Shown piece by piece: positions 36,744-43,797 of a DNA stretch of 64,000 bases. Under the pieces are notes generated by a model that was given only the letters and a program-made list of their open reading frames with translations, made no database searches and had not been told where the DNA came from. Source of the DNA: Streptomyces griseosporeus. GTDB taxonomy: Bacteria; Actinomycetota; Actinomycetes; Streptomycetales; Streptomycetaceae. The stretch lies in contig NZ_BNBR01000005.1 in the NCBI RefSeq assembly GCF_014656055.1, positions 124,001 through 188,000 of the forward strand, written 5' to 3'. Positions within the stretch are counted from its first letter, which is position 1, and every line of letters starts with the position of its first letter. Both the position numbers and the translations under genes were made by a program.

Positions 36744-37589
36744 ATGACGACGGCAGTGGCAGGGGGGCGGGCCTCCGCGGACCTGGCGGGGTTCCGGCGC
36801 GTACAGCGCCTCGCCTACGAGTGCGCCAAGGCGGTCGCGGCCCGCCTGCGTCCGGGCGTGACCGAGCGGGAGGCGGCCCGTATGCAACGCGAATGGCTGC
36901 GCGAGCGGGGCGTGAGCGACTGGTTCCACATGCCGTTCGCCTGGTTCGGGGACCGGACGGCGTTCGTGGACTTCCGGGTGCCGCTGCAGTTCTTCCCGAC
37001 CAGCCGGCGGCTGGAGCCCGGAATGCCGTTCATCCTGGACATGGCCCCCGTGTACGAGGGGTACACCGCCGACATCGGCTACTCGGGGTCGCTCGGCCCG
37101 AACCCGCTGCAGCACCGGCTGATGGCCGACCTGGAGGCGCACCGCGAGCTGATCCTGCGCGAGGTGCGCGAGCGGCGGTCGCTGCGCGAGATCTACGAGG
37201 ACGTGGACCGGCTCATGGTGCGCCAGGGGTACGCCAACCGGCACCGCGCCTATCCGTTCGGGGTGATCGCGCACAAGGTCGACCGGGTGCGCGAGCGACG
37301 CTTCTCGCCCCGGCTGTTCGGGTTCGGCACGCAGGCGCTGAAGGGGCTGGCGAGTGACGCGCTGCACGGCCACCGCGAGGGCTGGTCGCCGCTGTGGTCG
37401 CCGTACCGCTTCTCCGACCATCCGCCGCGGCCGGGGCTGTGGGCGGTCGAGCCGCACCTCGGGTTCCGGGGGACGGGCGCGAAGTTCGAGGAGATCCTCG
37501 TCGTCACCGACTCGCGGGACCCCGAGGAGAGCGCCTTCTGGCTGGACGACGACCTGCCGCACGTACGGCGCTGGGCGGAGGACGAGTGA
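36744..37589 (+). CDS. M24-family metallopeptidase
   Basis: A 281-residue pita-bread enzyme without the N-terminal creatinase domain of PepP. The five metal ligands appear intact: Asp in FILDMAPV, Asp in YTADIGY, His in GVIAHKV, Glu in AVEPHLGF and Glu in FEEILVV. Spacing and surrounding residues differ from methionine aminopeptidase, so it may be a specialised aminopeptidase or a hydrolase for a proline-like substrate. The ATG at 36744 has AGGTGGG at 36730-36736. It lies immediately upstream of, and probably in an operon with, the hydrolase-SDR fusion. Confidence 0.85.
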   Translation: MTTAVAGGRASADLAGFRRVQRLAYECAKAVAARLRPGVTEREAARMQREWLRERGVSDWFHMPFAWFGDRTAFVDFRVPLQFFPTSRRLEPGMPFILDMAPVYEGYTADIGYSGSLGPNPLQHRLMADLEAHRELILREVRERRSLREIYEDVDRLMVRQGYANRHRAYPFGVIAHKVDRVRERRFSPRLFGFGTQALKGLASDALHGHREGWSPLWSPYRFSDHPPRPGLWAVEPHLGFRGTGAKFEEILVVTDSRDPEESAFWLDDDLPHVRRWAEDE

Positions 37590-37626
37590 CATGGATGGGT
37601 ACGGGAGTGCGCGGGACGGAGGGCCG

Positions 37627-39381
37627 ATGACGCTGCAGGGTGCGCGCGAGCGCTGGGTGCGGACCGGTGGGGTCGAGCTGTGCGTCGCCGAGCTGGGCGA
37701 TCCCGCGCGGCCGACGGTGGTGCTGGTCCACGGCTACCCGGACAGCAAGGAGGTGTGGTCGGAGGTCGCCGCCCGGCTGGCCGGCCGGTTCCACGTCGTC
37801 CTGTACGACGTCCGGGGCCACGGCCGCTCCTCGGCGCCGCGGCCGCTGCGCGGCGGTTTCACGCTGGAGAAGCTGACGGACGACTTCCTGGCCGTCGTGG
37901 ACGCGGTCAGCCCCGGCCGGCCGGTGCATCTGGTCGGCCACGACTGGGGCTCGGTGCAGAGCTGGGAGTTCGTGACGGTCAAGCGCACCGAGGGCAGGAT
38001 CGCCTCCTTCACCTCCATGTCGGGGCCGTCCCTGGACCACTTCGGCCACTGGATCAACAAGCGCGTGCAGCGGCCCACTCCGCGCCGCGTCGGCCAACTC
38101 CTCGGCCAGGGCGCCAAGTCCTGGTACGTCTACCTGCTGCACACCCCCAAGCTGCCCGAACTCGCCTGGCGGGGACCGCTCGGCAAGCGCTGGCCGCGCC
38201 TGTTGGAGCGCGTGGAGAAGGTGCCCCCCGGCGACTACCCGACCTCCTCGCTGCCCGAAGACGCGGCGCACGGCGTTTGGTTGTACCGCGACAACGTCCG
38301 AGCCCGGCTGCGCAGGCCCCGCACGGACGCGTACGCGCACGCGCCCGTGCAGCTCATCACGCCGGCCGGGGACGCGTTTCTGTCGGAGCGCCTGTACGAC
38401 GAACTGGAGCTGTGGGCTCCCCGGTTGACTCGTCGGACGCTCCCGGCCGGGCACTGGATCCCGCGGACCCGGCCCGACCAGGTCAGCGCCTGGATCGAGG
38501 AGTTCGTGACGAGCGTGGAAGGCGGCCGGCCCCGACCCGAGGCGTCCGGGCGGTACTCCGACCGCTTCGGCGGGCAACTGGTGCTGGTCACCGGGGCGGG
38601 CAGCGGCATCGGGCGGGCCACGGCGTTCGCCTTCGCCGAGGCCGGAGCGCGCGTGGTGGCCGTCGACCGGGATCCGGAAAGCGCCGTCAGGACCGCCGAG
38701 TTGGCCCGCCTGCTCGGCGCGCCCGAGGCCTGGGCGGAGACGGTCGACGTCACGGACGAGCAGGCGATGGAGAAGCTCGCGGAGAAGGTCCGCACCGAAC
38801 TCGGCGTCGTCGACGTGCTGGTGAACAACGCGGGCATCGGCCTGTCCGGCGGTTTCTTCGACACGACGACGGACGACTGGCGTGCCGTCCTCGACGTCAA
38901 CCTGTGGGGGGTCATCCACGGCTGCCGCGTCTTCGGCAAGCAGATGTCCGAGCGTGGCCAGGGCGGCCACATCGTCAACATCGCCTCGGCGGCGGCCTAT
39001 CAGCCCTCCCGCGCGTTGCCCGCGTACAGCACGTCGAAGGCGGCGGTGCTGATGCTGTCCGAGTGCCTGCGCGCCGAACTCGCCGGTGAGGACATCGGAG
39101 TTACGGCGCTCTGTCCGGGACTCGTCAACACGAACATCACCTCGACGGCACGCTTCGCGGGCGTTGACTCGGAGGAGGAGGCCCGCCGCCAGAAGCGCAC
39201 CGCCCGTCTCTACGGACTGCGCAACTACCCGCCGGAGAGGGTCGCTGACGCCGTCCTGCGGGCCGTCGTGCGCAACGAGGCCGTGGTGCCGGTGACGCCG
39301 GAGGCGCGTGCGGCGCATGTGCTCTCGCGTTTTTCTCCAAGGGTCTTGAGGGCGCTGGCGCGGATGAGGCCCCCGGTGTAG
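37627..39381 (+). CDS. Alpha/beta hydrolase - short-chain dehydrogenase fusion protein
   Basis: A 584-residue two-domain enzyme. Residues 5-300 are an alpha/beta hydrolase with oxyanion motif VHGYPDS and nucleophile elbow GHDWGS, where Asp106 rather than Ser is the nucleophile, as in epoxide hydrolases. Residues 318-570 are an NAD(P)-dependent SDR with VTGAGSGIGRA, NNAGIGLSGG and the catalytic YSTSK (Tyr467, Lys471). Together they could hydrolyse an epoxide or ester and oxidise the resulting alcohol. ATG at 37627 is chosen with GGAGGG upstream; an in-frame ATG at 37591, just after the M24 stop, is an alternative. Confidence 0.88.
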   Translation: MTLQGARERWVRTGGVELCVAELGDPARPTVVLVHGYPDSKEVWSEVAARLAGRFHVVLYDVRGHGRSSAPRPLRGGFTLEKLTDDFLAVVDAVSPGRPVHLVGHDWGSVQSWEFVTVKRTEGRIASFTSMSGPSLDHFGHWINKRVQRPTPRRVGQLLGQGAKSWYVYLLHTPKLPELAWRGPLGKRWPRLLERVEKVPPGDYPTSSLPEDAAHGVWLYRDNVRARLRRPRTDAYAHAPVQLITPAGDAFLSERLYDELELWAPRLTRRTLPAGHWIPRTRPDQVSAWIEEFVTSVEGGRPRPEASGRYSDRFGGQLVLVTGAGSGIGRATAFAFAEAGARVVAVDRDPESAVRTAELARLLGAPEAWAETVDVTDEQAMEKLAEKVRTELGVVDVLVNNAGIGLSGGFFDTTTDDWRAVLDVNLWGVIHGCRVFGKQMSERGQGGHIVNIASAAAYQPSRALPAYSTSKAAVLMLSECLRAELAGEDIGVTALCPGLVNTNITSTARFAGVDSEEEARRQKRTARLYGLRNYPPERVADAVLRAVVRNEAVVPVTPEARAAHVLSRFSPRVLRALARMRPPV

Positions 39382-39455
39382 CTGAGTTGGCGCGTCACTG
39401 CTGAACTGATGTGGCGTCAGGGAGACTTGACGAACTTCCTTGTGTCGGCGGCCGG

Positions 39456-39509
39456 TTGTCCACAGTTGCGCCAACTCGGCTGTGGATAACCGCTGTTGTT
39501 TGTGGACCA
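39456..39509. other. Second DnaA-box cluster, upstream of kptA
   Basis: TTGTCCACA (39456-39464), the inverted TGTGGATAA (39481-39489) and the one-mismatch TGTGGACCA (39501-39509) fall within 54 bp of a non-coding gap of 184 bp. They match the Streptomyces DnaA-box consensus and may bind DnaA outside oriC. Confidence 0.5.
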
Positions 39510-39565
39510 AACCTTCGACCCAAAACAAAATGCGTGATCCTCGTCTCTCCCCTCATGCTGAGGGG

Positions 39566-40114
39566 ATGGACGAAAGACGCACCGTGAAGGTGTCGAAGTA
39601 CCTCTCGAAGCATCTGCGTCACCAGCCGGACCGGATCGGGATCACCCTCGACGAGGGCGGCTGGGTCGAGATCGACACCCTGATCGCGGCGGCCGCGTCC
39701 CACGGCTTCCGGTTCGCCCGGGAAGAACTCGACCACGTGGTGGCCACCAACGACAAGAAGCGGTTCGCCGTCGACGGCACCCGGATCCGCGCCAGCCAGG
39801 GGCACAGCGTCGACGTGGACCTGGGCCTTCCGGCGGCGACCCCGCCGCCGTATCTCTACCACGGCACCGTCGCCCGCCACCTGGACGCGATCCGCGCCGA
39901 GGGGCTGCGGCCGATGAACCGGCACGCCGTGCACCTGTCCGCCGACCGGGAGACCGCCACCCGGGTCGGCGCCCGCCGCGGGCGGCCCGTGGTGCTCGCC
40001 GTGGACGCCGGGGCGATGCACCGCGACGGCCACGTGTTCCACGTCAGCGCCAACGGGGTGTGGCTGACCGAGGCGGTGCCCGCGCGCTACCTGCGCTTTC
40101 CGGGGCCGCACTGA
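39566..40114 (+). CDS. kptA: RNA 2'-phosphotransferase (Tpt1/KptA)
   Basis: A 182-residue enzyme that removes a 2'-phosphate from RNA by transfer to NAD, giving ADP-ribose 1'',2''-cyclic phosphate. Conserved motifs are visible: SKYLSKHLRHQP with the basic patch, LYHGTVARHLDAI, the HLSADRETATRVG block and VFHVSANGVWLTEAVP. Bacteria lack the tRNA-splicing pathway that this enzyme serves in yeast, so the physiological substrate is unknown. The ATG at 39566 has TGAGGGG directly before it; the ribosome-binding spacing is very short. DnaA boxes lie 60-110 bp upstream. Confidence 0.9.
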   Translation: MDERRTVKVSKYLSKHLRHQPDRIGITLDEGGWVEIDTLIAAAASHGFRFAREELDHVVATNDKKRFAVDGTRIRASQGHSVDVDLGLPAATPPPYLYHGTVARHLDAIRAEGLRPMNRHAVHLSADRETATRVGARRGRPVVLAVDAGAMHRDGHVFHVSANGVWLTEAVPARYLRFPGPH

Positions 40115-40170
40115 GTCGGGGAGCAGAAGGGGGCTACAGCGGGGATCCGCTGTACGGCAGGATCAGTGGT

Positions 40171-40617
40171 ATGGACCATTTGCCCAGCACCGAGGCCGCC
40201 GTCACCGCCCTGCGGGACCTGGCCCGCGCATACGCGCGCGAGATCGAGGTCAGCCATGACATCGGCGCCGATCTGACCTCCCGCCGCAGCGCCGCGGGCG
40301 TCGGCGTCGTCAGCGACCCCGACGGCTCGCTCCCGCACGAGGCCTACGTCGAGTTCGGCGGGCTCCCCCGGGTCAGCGTCCGGCTCTACCCCGACGACGA
40401 CGCGCTCATCACCGTCGAGGGCGTCGAGTGCCCCGACGTGGCCCGCGACGACGTGCCCGCCTTCCTCCGCTCCCTCTTCGACGGTCTCGCCTTCGTCCGG
40501 GGGCGCCGGTTCCCGCCCGGCTACTTCCTCGTCGTACCGCTGCCGGGGGACCGGACGCACAAGGAGTACGTGCCCGCGGTCACGCTCACGCCGTGGCTGA
40601 GCGGCCGCGTACGGTGA
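40171..40617 (+). CDS. Small conserved protein of unknown function
   Basis: A 148-residue soluble protein, acidic in its first half, with VYVEFGGLPRVSVRLYPDD-like beta strands (actual EAYVEFGGLPRVSVRLYPDD) and a C-terminal YFLVVPLPGDRTHKEY block. No signal peptide, membrane segment or known motif is apparent. It is only 56 bp after kptA in the same orientation, so may be co-transcribed. The final codons are part of a 20-bp tandem repeat that continues past the stop. Confidence 0.75.
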   Translation: MDHLPSTEAAVTALRDLARAYAREIEVSHDIGADLTSRRSAAGVGVVSDPDGSLPHEAYVEFGGLPRVSVRLYPDDDALITVEGVECPDVARDDVPAFLRSLFDGLAFVRGRRFPPGYFLVVPLPGDRTHKEYVPAVTLTPWLSGRVR

Positions 40618-40660
40618 CGAGCGAGCGCGCACGGTGACGGGCGGCCGCGTACGGTGACCA
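40601..40660. repeat. Three imperfect 20-bp tandem repeats
   Basis: Units begin at 40601, 40621 and 40641; the outer two share GCGGCCGCGTACGGTGAC exactly and the middle one reads GCGAGCGCGCACGGTGAC. The first unit contains the stop codon of the upstream gene. The array ends 10 bp before a perfect parS site. Confidence 0.8.
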
Positions 40661-40670
40661 GGCGGGCCGT

Positions 40671-40684
40671 GTTTCACGTGAAAC
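40671..40684. other. parS site (perfect)
   Basis: GTTTCACGTGAAAC, identical to the Streptomyces ParB-binding palindrome, between the small conserved gene and the LLM oxidoreductase gene, within TGTTTCACGTGAAACA. It would load ParB for chromosome segregation in sporulating hyphae. Confidence 0.9.
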
Positions 40685-40709
40685 ACTTTCGGCCGCTTAC
40701 GCTCGATGC

Positions 40710-41612
40710 ATGAGTCTGCGTCTGAGCACCGTGATCCTGCCCTACCGCCGCTGGCACGAAGGCGCCCGTTCGGCCTGGATGCGGGCCGAGCAGCTCGGCT
40801 TCCACACGGCGTACACCTATGACCACCTCACCTGGCGCAGCTTCCGTGACGGGCCCTGGTTCGGCGCGATCCCGACGCTGACGGCTGCGGCGTCCGTGAC
40901 CGAGCGGCTGCGGCTGGGCACGCTGGTCACCTCGCCGAACTTCCGGCACCCGGTGACCCTCGCCAAGGAACTGATCTCCCTCGACGACATCTCCGGCGGC
41001 CGCATCACCCTCGGCATCGGCGCGGGCGGCACCGGCTTCGACGCCACCGCGCTCGGCCAGGAGGCGTGGAGCCCGCGGGAGCGCGCCGACCGGCTGGCCG
41101 AGTTCGTTCCGCTGCTGGACCGGCTGCTGACCGAGGACACGGTGTCGCACGAGGGCTCCTTCTACTCGGCGCAGGAGGCCCGCAACGTCCCCGGCTGCCT
41201 GCAGCGGCCCCGGCTGCCCTTCGCGGTGGCCGCCACGGGTCCGCGCGGGATGCGGCTGGCCGCCCGGTACGGGCAGGCGTGGGTGACCACCGGTGACCCC
41301 AAGCTGTACGAGGAGGGCACCCCCGAGCAGTCCGTCGAGGCCCTGCGCGGGCAGCTCGGCAAGCTCGCCGACGCGTGTGCGGCGATCGACCGGGACGTGG
41401 CCGGCATCGACAAGATCCTCCTCACCGGTTTCACCCCGGACCGCGGGCGCCCGCTGGAGTCCCTGGACGCGTTCGTGGACTTCGCCGGGCGCCACAAGGA
41501 GCTGGGGTTCACCGAGATCGTCATCCACTGGCCCATCCCCGACTCCGTCTTCGCCGCCGACGAGAAGGTCTTCGAGCGGATCGCCATGGAGGGCCTCGCG
41601 CAGCTGGGCTGA
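40710..41612 (+). CDS. LLM-class F420-dependent oxidoreductase
   Basis: A 300-residue luciferase-like monooxygenase-family TIM barrel. TAYTYDHLTW, RLRLGTLVTSPNFRHPV and SGGRITLGIGAGG are hallmark segments of the F420- or FMN-dependent class; actinobacterial members mostly use F420. The ATG lies 25 bp after a parS site and the promoter must overlap or lie upstream of it. Substrate unknown. Confidence 0.88.
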   Translation: MSLRLSTVILPYRRWHEGARSAWMRAEQLGFHTAYTYDHLTWRSFRDGPWFGAIPTLTAAASVTERLRLGTLVTSPNFRHPVTLAKELISLDDISGGRITLGIGAGGTGFDATALGQEAWSPRERADRLAEFVPLLDRLLTEDTVSHEGSFYSAQEARNVPGCLQRPRLPFAVAATGPRGMRLAARYGQAWVTTGDPKLYEEGTPEQSVEALRGQLGKLADACAAIDRDVAGIDKILLTGFTPDRGRPLESLDAFVDFAGRHKELGFTEIVIHWPIPDSVFAADEKVFERIAMEGLAQLG

Positions 41613-41706
41613 TCCGGCCGGGTCCGGTCGGGTTCGGCTGTGGGGTAATCCCTCAGATGTGCGGACTTCCGCACGGGCGTGCAGGCATATGCGGGAGAAT
41701 GGCCGG

Positions 41707-42576
41707 GTGACCTCAGCGACTCGACAGCCCGAGACCCCGGCCTCCACTGTTCCGCCGCGACTGATCGCCACCGACCTGGACGGCACCCTGCTGCGCGACG
41801 ACAAGTCGGTGTCCGCGCGCACGGTCGCCGCACTGGCCGCGGCGGAGGAGGCCGGTATCGAGGTCTTCTTCGTCACCGGCCGCCCGGCCCGCTGGATGGA
41901 CGTCGTCAGCGACCACGTCCACGGCCACGGCCTGGCGATCTGCGGCAACGGCGCCGCCGTGGTCGACCTGCACGGCGGCCCCGGCGCCCACCGCTTCGTG
42001 AAGGTGCGCGAGCTGGCCAGGGAGAACGCGCTGGACGCCGTACGGCTGCTGCGCGACGCCGCACCGGGCACGGTGTACGCGATCGAGCAGACGTACGGCT
42101 TCAACCAGGAGCCGGACTACCCCAAGCTGCACATGGAGGTCCCGGACATCCTGCTGTCGGCCGAGGAGCTGCTGGGCCCCGACGGGCCGCTGCCCGACGA
42201 GCCGGTGCTGAAGATCCTCGCCTACCACCCCACCCTCGACCCGGACGCCTTCCTGACGCTGGCCCGCCTGGCCCTCGGCGACCGCGCCAACGTCACCCGC
42301 TCCAGCCCCAGCGCCCTGCTGGAGATCAGCGGCCCCGGCGTCTCCAAGGCGAGCACGCTCGCCCTGTGCTGCGCCGAGCGCGGTATCTCCCACGAGCAGG
42401 TCGTCGCCTTCGGGGACATGCCCAACGACGTCGAGATGCTGACCTGGGCCGGCCGCTCGTACGCCATGGGCAACGCCCACCCGGACGTCATCGCGGCGGC
42501 CTCGGGGCGGACCGTCGCCAACAACGAGGACGGCGTGGCGGTCGTGATCGAGCGGCTGCTGGCGGAGCTGCCGTAG
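41707..42576 (+). CDS. HAD-superfamily (Cof-type) phosphatase
   Basis: A 289-residue haloacid-dehalogenase hydrolase similar to that at 31588-32385. Motifs: ATDLDGTLLRDD, FVTGRPARW, the Lys in GVSKASTLALCC and FGDMPNDVEML. It has a C2B cap. The GTG at 41707 follows GGGAGAA at 9-nt spacing; an in-frame ATG at 41689 is an alternative. It converges with the M23 peptidase gene over a strong hairpin. Substrate unknown. Confidence 0.88.
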   Translation: MTSATRQPETPASTVPPRLIATDLDGTLLRDDKSVSARTVAALAAAEEAGIEVFFVTGRPARWMDVVSDHVHGHGLAICGNGAAVVDLHGGPGAHRFVKVRELARENALDAVRLLRDAAPGTVYAIEQTYGFNQEPDYPKLHMEVPDILLSAEELLGPDGPLPDEPVLKILAYHPTLDPDAFLTLARLALGDRANVTRSSPSALLEISGPGVSKASTLALCCAERGISHEQVVAFGDMPNDVEMLTWAGRSYAMGNAHPDVIAAASGRTVANNEDGVAVVIERLLAELP

Positions 42577-42595
42577 CCGGCCGGTGGCGGCCGGC
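42576..42595. terminator. Hairpin between convergent genes
   Basis: A perfect 8-bp stem (42576-42583 with 42588-42595) around GTGG, in the 25-bp gap between the HAD gene stop and the M23 peptidase stop. It probably terminates both. Confidence 0.65.
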
Positions 42596-42601
42596 CGTCG
42601 G

Positions 42602-43669
42602 TCAGCCCACCTGCACACCGCGTTCGGCCAGCCAGGGCAGCGGGTCCAGCGCCGAGCCCATCTCGGGCGTGACCCGCACCTCGAAGTGCAGGTGCGGTCC
42701 GGTGGAGTTGCCGCTCGTGCCGGACTGCCCGACCCACTGCCCGGCCAGCACCCGCTCCCCCTGGTCGACGGTGACGGCGGCGAGATGGGCGTACTGCGTG
42801 TAGTAGCCGCCCGGGTGCTGCACCACGACCTCGATGCCGAAGGCGCCCCCGCAGGACACCCGCACCACGCGGCCCGCGCCGACCGCCCGCACGGGCGTGC
42901 CGATCGGCACGGCGAAGTCCTGCCCCGTGTGCCGGTGCGCCCACCGGGCACCTCCGCTGCCGAAGCCCGCCGACAGCTCGTACGACTCCACGGGCGCCAC
43001 CCACGCGCGCGTGCCGTCGACCGGCGGCTGGTCGAGCCGTACGGCGCCCCGGCAGCTGCCCGCCGCGACGGAGACGTCGGCCTGCCCCTGCAACTGCCGG
43101 CGGGCCTGCTCCAGCTTGTCGTCGATCTCCTGCTTCAGCACGGTGAGTTCGGTGTTGTGCCGCTCCAGCGCCTGCCAGGCGGACCGCGCCTTCGCCTGGT
43201 CTGCCCGGAGCCTCGCCTCGGCCCGCCGGCTCTTGTCGATGGCGTTGTTCACGGCCAGCTGCGCCTGCGAGAAGACCTGCCGGCCGCGCATCAGCTGGTC
43301 GGGGGTGTCGGCGAGGATGATCTGCGCGGTCAGCGGCAGTCCGCCACCGCTGCGGTACTGGGCCCGCGCGATCCGTCCCAGGTCCTCGTGGAGCGCGGCG
43401 ATCTCCCTCCGCTCGCGCTCCAGCAGTCCCTCGTAGCGCTCGGCCTGCGCCCGCTGCACCTCCGCGTCCCGCCGCCCCGCCTCGTACCGCTGCGTCGCCA
43501 CCTCCGCGTCCCGGTACAGCCGCGCCACCTGCGCGCTGATGCCCTCGCCCGCCCCGTCGCCGGGGCCGTCGCCCGGCTCGCCGTCGGCCGACGTGGGGCG
43601 CGCCGCCAGGAGCGCCAGCGCGCACAGCAGTGCCGGAACGAGCAGGGGATGACGGCGAGATGAGCGCAT
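42602..43669 (-). CDS. Secreted M23 (LytM) peptidase with coiled-coil N terminus
   Basis: A 355-residue exported protein with a signal peptide (HPLLVPALLCALALLAARP), a long coiled coil (about 45-195, rich in Glu, Arg, Ala and Gln) and a C-terminal M23 domain (about 235-350). Zinc ligands are present: HRHTGQDFA (His and Asp) and GPHLHFE (HxH). Such proteins cleave peptidoglycan cross-links or, like EnvC, activate amidases during division. I start at the ATG at 43669; a longer frame begins at 43723. Confidence 0.88.
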   Translation of the reverse strand: MRSSRRHPLLVPALLCALALLAARPTSADGEPGDGPGDGAGEGISAQVARLYRDAEVATQRYEAGRRDAEVQRAQAERYEGLLERERREIAALHEDLGRIARAQYRSGGGLPLTAQIILADTPDQLMRGRQVFSQAQLAVNNAIDKSRRAEARLRADQAKARSAWQALERHNTELTVLKQEIDDKLEQARRQLQGQADVSVAAGSCRGAVRLDQPPVDGTRAWVAPVESYELSAGFGSGGARWAHRHTGQDFAVPIGTPVRAVGAGRVVRVSCGGAFGIEVVVQHPGGYYTQYAHLAAVTVDQGERVLAGQWVGQSGTSGNSTGPHLHFEVRVTPEMGSALDPLPWLAERGVQVG

Positions 43670-43797
43670 GTCAGCGATCGTGGCCCCACTCGCCCGGCCG
43701 GGTCCTGTTCGAGTCGTACGCACGGGGGACGCGACGCCACGGATGGCGCAAAAGTGTGCCTGGTCGGCATGTCTGACGATCCGTCGGCCGGGTGCGC

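Noticed and set aside
40601..40660. CRISPR array
   Set aside because: The units are contiguous 20-bp tandem repeats without spacers and there are no cas genes.
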